A stretch of DNA of 64,000 nucleotides from Brevundimonas mediterranea (GTDB lineage Bacteria; Pseudomonadota; Alphaproteobacteria; Caulobacterales; Caulobacteraceae), in NCBI RefSeq assembly GCF_014196125.1, contig NZ_JACIDA010000001.1, positions 1,674,001 to 1,738,000 on the forward strand, read 5' to 3'. Within the stretch, counting starts at the first letter, position 1. The number at the start of each line of letters is the position of its first letter. The notes beneath the pieces are model-generated. The model did no database searches. It saw only the letters and a program-made list of their open reading frames with translations, and had not been told where the DNA came from. Of the stretch, positions 1-10,681 are shown piece after piece. Both the position numbers and the translations under genes were made by a program.

Positions 1-2
1 TT

Positions 3-383
3 GATCGTCTTCTGAGCGACGACGACCTGGCAGGACCGGCTGTTCAGGCGCTGCAGATCGTCGAAGCCGCCGGACGTCGAGGATTGCGGCAATGCGCTCT
101 GGCCGAGTCGGTCAGCCTGCCGGCGGGCACGGTCTCGCGCTTGGTCGACACACTCGTCAAAGGTGATCTGGTCAGCCGGAGGCCGCACCCGACCGATCGG
201 CGCGTGACGATGCTGGCGCTGACGGCGGCGGGCGGCCGACGACTGGATCGTCGGCGGGCGGATTACGGCCGGCTCGCCGACGCCCTCACGCCCCAGGCCG
301 CCGAAGCCTTGCGGGTCGTAAGCCCGCTCCTCGACCTCATAGCTGAAACCCTCGCCCGATCCGTGAAATCAGAGGCGGCCTGA
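3..383 (+). CDS. MarR-family transcriptional regulator (5' partial)
   Basis: The reading frame is open to the left edge, so the true start lies outside the window. The visible 126 residues hold the second half of a MarR winged helix: a recognition-helix region (LAESVSLPAGTVSRLVDTLV), then the wing with the typical basic DRRV element (HPTDRRVTMLALTAAG), then a C-terminal dimerisation helix. MarR proteins are dimeric DNA-binding regulators, often released by small phenolic or oxidant ligands. No ligand can be read here. The next gene lies 109 bases downstream on the same strand with an inverted repeat in between. Whether the regulator controls that gene is unknown. Confidence 0.8.
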   Translation, partial: DRLLSDDDLAGPAVQALQIVEAAGRRGLRQCALAESVSLPAGTVSRLVDTLVKGDLVSRRPHPTDRRVTMLALTAAGGRRLDRRRADYGRLADALTPQAAEALRVVSPLLDLIAETLARSVKSEAA

Positions 384-423
384 ACGCCCGCTCGGAAGGT
401 TGTTGCAGTGCGAAACTGTTCCA

Positions 424-456
424 AACCCTAACCATGTTCAACCATGGCTTAGGGTT
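424..456. repeat. Inverted and direct repeat between MarR gene and chemoreceptor
   Basis: An imperfect inverted repeat has arms at 424-436 (AACCCTAACCATG) and 443-456 (CATGGCTTAGGGTT) with a one-base bulge. Within it AACCATG occurs twice, at 430-436 and 440-446, exactly ten bases (about one helical turn) apart. It lies 37 bases before the chemoreceptor start. It could be an operator for the MarR protein. The TCAACCAT at 438-445 also resembles a degenerate CtrA half-site. Neither role is shown by sequence alone. Confidence 0.4.
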
Positions 457-492
457 AATGCAAGACTGTGCTCCCAGGTCTGGAGTACCAAG

Positions 493-2088
493 ATGTCGGA
501 AAATATGGATCTTCAGGAACGGCTTGCGTTCCTGAAGCTGGATGAAGAGTCGCGCGCCGCCCTGGCCGACACGCGTCCGGTCATCGAGGCCGCCCTGTCC
601 CAGACCCTCGACGCCTTCTACGATCAGGTGCGCGCGACGCCCGATGTCGCGCATTTCTTCAACAGCGAGACCCATATCTCCGGGGCCAAGAGCGCCCAGG
701 CCAAACACTGGTCCCTGATCGCATCGGGGGACTTCACCCCCGCCTATGTCGAAGGCGTCAGACGAATCGGCCTGACCCACGCCCGGATCGGTCTGGAGCC
801 GCGCTGGTACATCGGCGGCTACGCCCTGGTGCTGGAGGGGCTGATCAAGGCCATCGTCAAGGCGGACGCCGGCAAACGCAGCCTGTTCGGCGGCAAGGAC
901 AAGGGCGACGCCCTGGGCGCCGCCCTGGCCAGCGTGGTCAAGGCGGCCCTGCTGGACATGGATTTCGTCATCTCGCTTTACCTCGAGGCCGCCGAGGACG
1001 GACGGCGTGAGGCGGACGAGAAACGCGCCCTGGCCGAGGCCGAACAGACCCGGGTCGTTCAGGCCACCGCCGAGGCCCTGACCGCCCTGGCCGAGGGGGA
1101 TCTGACGACACGCATCCATGCGGATTTCCCCGGCAGCTACGCCCGCCTGAAGGCCGACTTCAATACGGCCATGACGCAACTGGACGCAGCCATGGCGGAG
1201 ATTTCCGGCAATACCGAAGCCATGCAGGCCGGCGCCGGAGAGATCAGCGAGGCCGCCGACGACCTGTCTCGCCGCACCGAGCAGCAGGCGGCCACTCTGG
1301 AAGAAACCGCCGCCGCCCTGGATCAGATAACCGCCACGGTGAAGAAGACCGCCGAGGGCGCGACCCAGGCGGCGACCGTCGTCGAGACCTCACGGGTCGC
1401 CGCAGAAAAGTCGAAGGACATCGTCGAACGCGCCGTCAAAGCCATGAGCGCGATCGAAACCTCCGCCGAAAAGATCAGCCTGATCATCGGCGTGATCGAC
1501 GAGATCGCCTTCCAGACCAATCTTCTGGCCCTGAACGCCGGCGTCGAGGCGGCCCGCGCCGGGGAGGCCGGTCGCGGCTTTGCGGTCGTGGCTTCGGAAG
1601 TGCGCGCCCTGGCCCAGCGTTCTGCGGACGCGGCCAAGGAGATCAAGTCCCTGATCACCGCCTCCTCGGTCCAGGTGAAGTCCGGGGTCGATCTGGTCGG
1701 CGAGACGGGCGACGCCCTGTCTTCCATCGTCAGCCGCGTCATGGAGATCGACCAACTGATGGTCGAGATCACGGCCTCCACCCAGGAGCAGTCCACCGCC
1801 CTTCACCAGGTCAATACGGCGGTGAATCAGATGGACCAGGTCACACAACAGAACGCGGCCATGGTCGAGGAGTCGACGGCCGCCAGTCACAACCTGACCC
1901 AGGAAGGGCAAAGGCTGGCGTCTCTGGTCACCCGGTTCCGTGTCACGCAGGACGGCGGCCGGAGAACGGAGCAGACGGAAAGCCGGGTGGAACGTCCCGC
2001 GCCCCGCGCCCCGGCACGCGCCTTCCGCCAGGTCGGTTCAGCCGCCCTGGCGACTTCGCCCCTGGCGAACGAATGGGAAGAATTCTGA
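493..2088 (+). CDS. Globin-coupled methyl-accepting chemotaxis protein (HemAT-like)
   Basis: This is a soluble chemoreceptor of 531 residues with no membrane segment. Residues about 5-160 form a protoglobin sensor domain, with His96 in the RIGLTHARIGLEPRWY context where HemAT proteins place the proximal heme ligand. A HAMP-like segment follows at about 190-245. The signalling domain is at about 250-480 and has the conserved hairpin [20 protein letters not shown]. The protein ends in EWEEF, an xWxxF pentapeptide of the kind used to tether CheR and CheB. It probably senses oxygen or another heme ligand and signals to CheA from the cytoplasm. I chose the ATG at 493 because upstream TTG starts would add 31 non-globin residues. 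No che gene is adjacent; a full che operon lies at 48.6-58.3 kb. Confidence 0.9.
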   Translation: MSENMDLQERLAFLKLDEESRAALADTRPVIEAALSQTLDAFYDQVRATPDVAHFFNSETHISGAKSAQAKHWSLIASGDFTPAYVEGVRRIGLTHARIGLEPRWYIGGYALVLEGLIKAIVKADAGKRSLFGGKDKGDALGAALASVVKAALLDMDFVISLYLEAAEDGRREADEKRALAEAEQTRVVQATAEALTALAEGDLTTRIHADFPGSYARLKADFNTAMTQLDAAMAEISGNTEAMQAGAGEISEAADDLSRRTEQQAATLEETAAALDQITATVKKTAEGATQAATVVETSRVAAEKSKDIVERAVKAMSAIETSAEKISLIIGVIDEIAFQTNLLALNAGVEAARAGEAGRGFAVVASEVRALAQRSADAAKEIKSLITASSVQVKSGVDLVGETGDALSSIVSRVMEIDQLMVEITASTQEQSTALHQVNTAVNQMDQVTQQNAAMVEESTAASHNLTQEGQRLASLVTRFRVTQDGGRRTEQTESRVERPAPRAPARAFRQVGSAALATSPLANEWEEF

Positions 2089-2118
2089 CGCAAGGGACCA
2101 TGCCGCGTCCCGCGCGGG

Positions 2119-4749
<2,631 letters not shown>

Positions 4750-4795
4750 TCGCTTACCTTTCCTGCCTCACCCGGCCTTCGGGGGCGGCGTAATC

Positions 4796-4820
4796 AACAC
4801 GCGAGCCGCTTTACGGTTCA
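4796..4820 (-). promoter_or_regulatory. Candidate ECF (EcfG/SigT-like) promoter of LOV kinase
   Basis: On the minus strand TGAAC (4820-4816) is followed after 17 bases by GTT (4798-4796). The general-stress sigma factor of alphaproteobacteria prefers GGAAC-N16-18-cGTT, so this site differs in the first base. The same motif, spacing and 47-base distance to the start codon recur at 15036-15060, which strengthens the call. It occupies the 351-base divergent gap between the LOV kinase and the glycosyltransferase, which otherwise holds only start signals. Confidence 0.45.
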
Positions 4821-5101
4821 TCGCCGAAGGGGGCGCTTCGTAAAGCCGCCGTCAGCGACACGAAAGGCCGTCGCGCCCCCGCTATAAAGGCGCGCTGCCG
4901 GTGACGAAACCCGCAGATGGGGATTGGATCTGGATGGCCGCGCGGACACGCGGCGCAACTGAGCGAATTCGTACACCAACAGCACAGCCTCCTCGTCATA
5001 AGCCACCGGAACCTCTAAAGAATTTCCACACCGGAAAGGAACTGGAACCCTCTCCGAACATTGATGTGTTCGGCCCGGCTGAACGGGTCGGAGCAAACAT
5101 C

Positions 5102-6217
5102 ATGAAGATCGCGCAGGTCACCCCGCTTTACGAGGCCGTTCCTCCGAAGCTCTATGGCGGAACCGAGCGAGTCGTGGCGCATCTGACCGACGCCCTGGTG
5201 GACCTGGGTCACGACGTCACCCTGTTCGCGAGCGCCGACGCCCAGACCAAGGCGCGACTGGCGCCGGTGCGTGACCAGGCCATCCGCCTGGATCCGGCGC
5301 CTCTGAAGTCCGACCTCGCCGCCCACCTATCCATGCTGGGCGAAGTCCTGGATCGGGTGGACGAATTCGACGTCATCCATTTCCACACCGACATGATCCA
5401 CTTCCCGATGTTCCGCCCCTATGCGGACAAGACCGTGACCACCCTGCACGGGCGTCTGGATATGAAGGATCTGCCTGGCGTCTATGCGCGGTGGAACGAG
5501 TTCGGCCTGATTTCCATATCGGACGACCAGCGCAAACCGCTCCAATTCGCCAACTGGACGGCCACGGTCCACCACGGCATGCCGGGTGAGCAGTATCTGT
5601 TCTCGCCGAAGTCCGAAGGCTATCTGGCCTTTCTGGGCCGCATCTCGCCCGAGAAACGTCCGGACCGCGCCATCGAGATCGCGACCCGACTGGGCAAGCG
5701 CCTGAAGATGGCCGCCAAGGTGGACGCCGCCGACAAACGGTATTGGGAAGAGACCATCCGCCCCCTGATCGAGGGCAATCCCTTGATCGAATTCATCGGC
5801 GAGATCGGCGACCACCAGAAGTCGGCCTTCCTGGGCGGGGCCGACGCCTTGCTGTTCCCCATCGACTGGCCCGAACCCTTCGGCCTGGTGATGATCGAGG
5901 CCATGGCCTGCGGCACCCCCGTGGTGGCCTTCCGCTGCGGCTCGACGCCCGAGATCATCGAGGACGGGGCGACCGGCTTCCTGGTTGACACTCTGGACCA
6001 TGCCGTCGCCGCCGCCGGTCGGGCGCATTTGCTGGATCGCGAAACCGTCCGGGCGCGGTTCGACCTGCGTTTCTCGGCTGCGGCCATGGCGCGCCGCTAT
6101 CTGGACGTCTACGGCGACCTTCTGGCGCGCCGCCCCTTCGCAGGGGCCGCCCTGAACGACGTGGTGAAGCCGCTGCGTCCGATCGGAGAAGATCGCAGCT
6201 TCGCCGCCATCGCCTAG
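5102..6217 (+). CDS. Glycosyltransferase family 4 protein
   Basis: This is a 371-residue GT-B fold enzyme of family GT4. It opens with MKIAQVTPLYEAVPPKLYGG, the glycine-rich loop at the start of the acceptor domain. The nucleotide-sugar site is visible in FLGRISPEKRPDRAIEIA and in the later EPFGLVMIEAMACGTPVVA with the E-x7-E pattern of retaining GT4 enzymes. The sugar and acceptor cannot be told. I chose ATG 5102 because residues coded upstream have no family similarity. GGAAC at 5044 with GTT at 5068 is a weak ECF-type promoter candidate (spacing of 19, longer than usual). The debranching-type enzyme downstream suggests a role in storage or stress polysaccharide. Confidence 0.85.
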   Translation: MKIAQVTPLYEAVPPKLYGGTERVVAHLTDALVDLGHDVTLFASADAQTKARLAPVRDQAIRLDPAPLKSDLAAHLSMLGEVLDRVDEFDVIHFHTDMIHFPMFRPYADKTVTTLHGRLDMKDLPGVYARWNEFGLISISDDQRKPLQFANWTATVHHGMPGEQYLFSPKSEGYLAFLGRISPEKRPDRAIEIATRLGKRLKMAAKVDAADKRYWEETIRPLIEGNPLIEFIGEIGDHQKSAFLGGADALLFPIDWPEPFGLVMIEAMACGTPVVAFRCGSTPEIIEDGATGFLVDTLDHAVAAAGRAHLLDRETVRARFDLRFSAAAMARRYLDVYGDLLARRPFAGAALNDVVKPLRPIGEDRSFAAIA

Positions 6218-6248
6218 CCCGCGCTCCTCCATTATCCGAAGAAAACTG

Positions 6249-6275
6249 GGCGGCGGAGGTGAACCCTCCGCCGCC
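6249..6275 (+). terminator. Stem-loop terminator after glycosyltransferase
   Basis: A perfect 11-base-pair stem (GGCGGCGGAGG at 6249-6259, CCTCCGCCGCC at 6265-6275) encloses a five-base loop, 32 bases after the glycosyltransferase stop. No long T run follows, so it is an intrinsic-terminator candidate without a strong tail. Confidence 0.55.
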
Positions 6276-6383
6276 TGCGCCATTTGATCCTGCAAGCGGC
6301 TCCTCAAGGCCGCATTCGGGTGGAATAGGTTCGGGACAGGGCTCACGAACGACGGGCCTCACGCACGACGGGGAAGAGACCGC

Positions 6384-8531
6384 ATGGACGACGCCTACAC
6401 CACCCAGCTGACCGCCGGTGATTCCGTCGAGGCCTCCGGCCTCGAACAGCTGATGGCGCTCAAGGAGGGCGACACCTTCCTGGTCGCCGACGGGTGGGGC
6501 GACATGAGGGGCGGGGCTGACGGCCTGTTCGGGGGCGACACCCGCGTCCTGTCGCGCTGGACCATGACGGTGGGTCTGCTGAAGCCGTCGCGGCTGTCGT
6601 CCGGGGTCAGCCAGGACAATGTCTTCTTCTCCTGCCACACCACCAACCGCCCCTTGCCGCCGATGGGCGGACGATCGGCGCCGGCCGGGGTTCTGCATAT
6701 CGAACGGCGGCGCTTTCTGTGGGGGCGTCGGATGTTCGAGCGCATCCAGATGGTCAATCACGGGATCGAGGACATCCTGCTGCCGCTGGCCTTCGACTTC
6801 GGCGCGGACTTCAACGACATCTTCCAGGTGCGGGGCACGCATCGGGCCAAGCGTGGAACCGTCCACACACCGACCACCGACGGGCGCCGTGTCACCTTCC
6901 GCTACACCGGTCTGGACAAGGTCGATCGCTCCAGCTGCCTGGCCTTTTCCGAGCCCCCCGCCCGCCTGACCCATCAGCGCGCCGAGTTCATGTTCAGCCT
7001 GCCCAAGGGGCGGTCCATGGACCTGTTCATCGAATGCGGCGTCGACTCCTGCGAGACGCCGGACGCGCGGCGCTGGCGCGAGAACGCCGTCCAGGCCCGT
7101 CTGGCCATGCGCGCCAAGCGCCGGCGCGGCGCATCGGTGCGGGGGCCGCGCAGTCCGCGGTTCAATGACTGGCTGGACCAGTCGCGGGCGGATATGGCCC
7201 TGCTGACCACCGACCTGCCGACCGGCCCCTATCCCTATGCCGGCACGCCCTGGTTCTCGACCCCGTTCGGCCGCGACGGCATCATCGCCGCCTGGCAGAT
7301 GCTGTGGCTGGATCCGTCCCTGGCCAAGGGCGTCCTGACCTATCTGGCGGCGCGTCAGGCGACCGAGACCTCGCTGTTCCAGGACAGCCAGCCCGGCAAG
7401 ATCATGCATGAGACGCGCGGCGGCGAGATGAGCGCCCTGCACGAGGTGCCGTTCGGTCTCTACTACGGCGGGGTCGACACCACCTGCCTGTTCATCGCCC
7501 TGGCCGGCGCCTACGCCAGCCGGACCGGCGACCTGGACCTGATCCGGGAACTGTGGCCCAACCTGGTCGCGGCCGCCGAGTGGATGCGTGACTTTGGGGA
7601 TTCCAACGGTGACGGCCTGATCGACTATCAGCGCGGCGCCGACACGGGCCTGTCGAACCAGGGCTGGAAGGATTCCGAGGACTCCATCTTCCACGCCGAC
7701 GGCCGTTTCCCCAAGGGCCCCATCGCCCTGCTGGAGGTCCAGGGTTACGCCTTCGCCGCCTGGCGCGCCCTGGGCGATCTGGGCGAACGGCTGGGCGACG
7801 ACCGGGCGCCCGAATGGCGCGACCGGTCCGAACAGGTCCGCGCCCTGGTCGAAGACAAATACTGGATGGAGGACGAGGGCTTCTACGCCGTCGCCCTGGA
7901 CGGCGACGGGGAACAGTGCCGGGCCATCGCCTCAAACGCCGGCCATCTGCTGTTCACCGGCCTGCCGTCGGTCGAGCGGGCGCGGCGGGTGACCAAACGC
8001 CTGTTGTCGGCCGAGTTCCGCACCGGATGGGGCATCCGCACCCTGGAACTGGGCCAGGCCCGGTTCAATCCGATGAGCTATCACAACGGATCGGTCTGGC
8101 CGCATGACACGGCTATGGCGGCCGCCGGCATGGCCAACTACGGCGAGCGTCAAGCCGTCGCCGAAATCCTGGCCGAGATCTACGCCGCCGCCGCCCATTT
8201 CCATCTGCGCCTGCCCGAACTGTTCTGCGGCTTCCCGCGTGAGCCGGGCGAGCCGCCCATCGCCTATCCGGTCGCCTGCCTGCCCCAGGCCTGGGCGGCG
8301 GGATCGGTCTTCCTGATGCTTCAGGCCTCGCTGGGCCTGTCCATCGACGCCTGGGCCGGAACCATAGACATGGCCGACCCGCTCCTGCCCGCCGGTCTGG
8401 AGCGGCTGAAGATCACCGGGCTGGAGGTCGCGGGATCGGTCGTCGACCTGAATATCCAGCCGGTCGACGGTCGTGCGGTCGTCATCCCCAGACACCGCAA
8501 GGGCCGGATCGCCGTGCGCACCCTGCGGTGA
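6384..8531 (+). CDS. Amylo-alpha-1,6-glucosidase / glycogen debranching-type protein
   Basis: This is a 715-residue cytoplasmic glycoside hydrolase. The N-terminal half is the GDE_N_bis domain (GDTFLVADGWGDM, GLFGGDTRVLSRW). The C-terminal half is an alpha/alpha toroid of the debranching-enzyme type with STPFGRDGIIAAWQML and MSYHNGSVWPHDTAM, the segments that line the active site. It probably trims alpha-1,6 branches or a related alpha-glucan. It lies 166 bases after the GT4 gene on the same strand, with a stem-loop between, so it may have its own promoter. The next gene overlaps its stop codon. Confidence 0.87.
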   Translation: MDDAYTTQLTAGDSVEASGLEQLMALKEGDTFLVADGWGDMRGGADGLFGGDTRVLSRWTMTVGLLKPSRLSSGVSQDNVFFSCHTTNRPLPPMGGRSAPAGVLHIERRRFLWGRRMFERIQMVNHGIEDILLPLAFDFGADFNDIFQVRGTHRAKRGTVHTPTTDGRRVTFRYTGLDKVDRSSCLAFSEPPARLTHQRAEFMFSLPKGRSMDLFIECGVDSCETPDARRWRENAVQARLAMRAKRRRGASVRGPRSPRFNDWLDQSRADMALLTTDLPTGPYPYAGTPWFSTPFGRDGIIAAWQMLWLDPSLAKGVLTYLAARQATETSLFQDSQPGKIMHETRGGEMSALHEVPFGLYYGGVDTTCLFIALAGAYASRTGDLDLIRELWPNLVAAAEWMRDFGDSNGDGLIDYQRGADTGLSNQGWKDSEDSIFHADGRFPKGPIALLEVQGYAFAAWRALGDLGERLGDDRAPEWRDRSEQVRALVEDKYWMEDEGFYAVALDGDGEQCRAIASNAGHLLFTGLPSVERARRVTKRLLSAEFRTGWGIRTLELGQARFNPMSYHNGSVWPHDTAMAAAGMANYGERQAVAEILAEIYAAAAHFHLRLPELFCGFPREPGEPPIAYPVACLPQAWAAGSVFLMLQASLGLSIDAWAGTIDMADPLLPAGLERLKITGLEVAGSVVDLNIQPVDGRAVVIPRHRKGRIAVRTLR

Positions 8532-9370
8532 AGAGCATGGGTCCGTCCGCCGTCAGCTTGATCGATATGCGCCGCGAGCGCGGCTATCTGCGCGATCTCG
8601 GACGGGCCTTCGCCGGGGCGCTGGTGTTCAACATCCCTTTGCTGATGACGATGGAGATGTGGGAGCAGGGCGTGGTCATGGACCGCTGGCGGATGCTGCT
8701 GTTCGTCGGCGCAGGCCTGCCACTGCTCTATGGCCTGGCCTACTATGCAGGCTTTTCCGACCGACGCGGCTTTCGCAACGATCTGCTGGATACGGCCGTA
8801 GCCCTGGCGGTCGGCTTCATCACCGCTGCGGCCCTGCTGGTCCTCTTCGGGGTGGTGCAGTGGGACGCCACGCCACGGGAAGCCGTCGGCATGGTCACGC
8901 TTCAGGCCGTTCCCGGCGCCATGGGGGCGCTGCTGGCCCGCAAGCAGCTCAGCGGCGACGGTCGCGGCGACAGCCAGGAAGATCAGGCCTCCTATGTCGG
9001 GGAACTGTTCCTGATGGCGGCGGGCGCCCTGTTCTTCGCGCTGAATGTGGCCCCGACCGAGGAGATGATCCTGATCGCCTACAAGGCCACGGCGCTCCAT
9101 GCGCTGGCCCTTATCGTCGTCTCCATTCTGTTGCTGCATCTGATCGTCTTCCAGGCCGGATTTGCGGGTCAGGAAGAGGCCGATCATCCCGCCAAGGCCT
9201 TCTTCCACTTCACCCTGCCCGGTTACGCCATCGCCCTGGGGGTGAGTCTTTTCGCCCTGTTCGTCTTTGGCCGGATCGACGACCATTCCGTCGCCGGGGT
9301 CGTTCAGACGGTCGTCGTTCTGGGCTTTCCCGCCGCCATCGGCGCGGCCGCCGCCCGTCTGCTGGTCTAG
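8528..9370 (+). CDS. TIGR02587 family integral membrane protein
   Basis: This is a 280-residue inner-membrane protein with about seven hydrophobic segments. It matches the TIGR02587/DUF2391 family by features such as RAFAGALVFNIPLLMTMEMW and LNVAPTEEMILIAY. Function is unknown. The GTG start at 8528 overlaps the upstream stop (GTGA); an ATG at 8537 is an alternative. It pairs with the following TIGR02588 gene, the usual partner in other genomes, and appears translationally coupled to the debranching enzyme. Confidence 0.8.
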   Translation: MKSMGPSAVSLIDMRRERGYLRDLGRAFAGALVFNIPLLMTMEMWEQGVVMDRWRMLLFVGAGLPLLYGLAYYAGFSDRRGFRNDLLDTAVALAVGFITAAALLVLFGVVQWDATPREAVGMVTLQAVPGAMGALLARKQLSGDGRGDSQEDQASYVGELFLMAAGALFFALNVAPTEEMILIAYKATALHALALIVVSILLLHLIVFQAGFAGQEEADHPAKAFFHFTLPGYAIALGVSLFALFVFGRIDDHSVAGVVQTVVVLGFPAAIGAAAARLLV

Positions 9371-9373
9371 GTC

Positions 9374-9748
9374 ATGGTCGCCAAGAAATCCTCCACCGCC
9401 CCACGCCCCCTTCTCCAGTGGGGCATGGCCGCCGTCGGCGCGGCCGTCACAGCGTCAGCCGTCGGCGTCATCATCTGGGACGGGTTGCAGCCCGCCGCAC
9501 CGCCGTCGCTCAGCGGCCGCATCCTAAAGGTCGAGGCCACGTCGTCGGGTCATGTGGCCGTGATCGAGGTCGCCAATGACGGAGACGATACGGCGGCCGG
9601 CGTCGATATCGAGGCCGTCCTGGGCGACCAGAGCGCCACCGCCACACTGGACTATGTTCCCGGCCACGGCCAGGCCAGGGCCTATGTGCGTTTCGACGCC
9701 GATCCGCGCGCGGCGGACGTCCGCGTCAAGGGCTGGTCCGCGCCCTGA
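9374..9748 (+). CDS. TIGR02588 family protein
   Basis: This is a 124-residue protein with one N-terminal membrane anchor (about residues 14-32) followed by a small beta-rich domain facing the periplasm. It lies three bases after the TIGR02587 gene, which fits the known co-occurrence of these two families. The function is not known. The soluble part (GHVAVIEVANDGDDTAAGVDIEA) looks like an immunoglobulin-like or CARDB-like fold, but that is only an impression. Confidence 0.75.
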   Translation: MVAKKSSTAPRPLLQWGMAAVGAAVTASAVGVIIWDGLQPAAPPSLSGRILKVEATSSGHVAVIEVANDGDDTAAGVDIEAVLGDQSATATLDYVPGHGQARAYVRFDADPRAADVRVKGWSAP

Positions 9749-9814
9749 GGACAGTTGCGGAAACAGTCGCACCCGTCGGGCGTTAGGTCAGCGAGCAGAA
9801 CGACGGAGACGACC

Positions 9815-10672
9815 ATGGCCGCACGACCCACCTGGCAGGGGCATCTTAAACTGTCGCTGGTGACCTGCCCGGTCGCCCTCTACACCGCCACCTCGTCCAG
9901 CGCCCATGTCAGTTTCCACCTGATCAATCCGGACACCAACAACCGGATCCGCATGGTCGCCACCGACCCGGACACGGGGCCGATCGAACGCTCGGATCTG
10001 GTGAAAGGCTATGAGGTGTCCAAGGACGAGTACGTCCTGTTCGACGACGCCGACTTCGACAAGGTCAAGCTGGAGACGACCCGGACTATCTCCATCGACA
10101 GCTTCGTCGACCAGGACGAGATCGATCGTCTGTACTGGGACGATCCCTTCTATGTGGTCCCCGAGAAGGGCGTCGGGGCCGAGGCCTTCGCCGTCATCCG
10201 CGACGCGATGAAGGCCGCCGGCAAGATCGCCATCGGAACCCTGGTTCTGCGGGGGCGTGAGCGCCAACTGGCGCTTGAAGTGCGGGGCAAGGGGCTGGTG
10301 GCCTATTCGCTGCGGGCGCATGACGAGGTGCGCGACGCCGACGACTATTTCGACGACATCCCGGCGGTGAAGCCCGACAAGGACATGGTCGATATCGCCA
10401 GCCGGATCATCGCCCAGAAACAGACCGACTTCGATCCGACCACCTTCAAGGACCGCTACGACGACGCCCTGCGCGAGATGATCCAGGCCAAGCAGAAGGG
10501 CGGCAAGGACGTGATCGAGGCGCCGGAGCCCGACGACACCAATGTGATCGACCTGATGGAGGCCCTGCGCAACAGCCTGAAGGGCGCGGCGGGCGGGGCC
10601 AAGCCGGCGCCGAAAAAGATTGGTAAGGCGCCGGCGAAGAAGAAGCCGGCCTCGCGCAAGAAGGCCGCCTGA
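9815..10672 (+). CDS. ku: Ku protein, non-homologous end joining
   Basis: This is bacterial Ku, 285 residues, which binds DNA double-strand ends as a ring-shaped homodimer and recruits LigD. The core starts with MAARPTWQGHLKLSLVTCPV and contains the family signature around DLVKGYEVSKDEYVLF. The C-terminus is a lysine-rich tail of about 35 residues, as in Ku proteins whose tail contacts DNA. I chose ATG 9815 over an upstream TTG because the extra residues are not Ku-like. GGAAA-N17-CGTT at 9759-9784 is a possible but imperfect stress promoter. The gene is convergent with ligD, nine bases apart. Confidence 0.93.
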   Translation: MAARPTWQGHLKLSLVTCPVALYTATSSSAHVSFHLINPDTNNRIRMVATDPDTGPIERSDLVKGYEVSKDEYVLFDDADFDKVKLETTRTISIDSFVDQDEIDRLYWDDPFYVVPEKGVGAEAFAVIRDAMKAAGKIAIGTLVLRGRERQLALEVRGKGLVAYSLRAHDEVRDADDYFDDIPAVKPDKDMVDIASRIIAQKQTDFDPTTFKDRYDDALREMIQAKQKGGKDVIEAPEPDDTNVIDLMEALRNSLKGAAGGAKPAPKKIGKAPAKKKPASRKKAA

Positions 10673-10681
10673 CGGGGCCGC

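Noticed and set aside
2094-2111. Possible terminator between chemoreceptor and LOV kinase
   Set aside because: Only a five-base stem (GGGAC/GTCCC) and no T tract.
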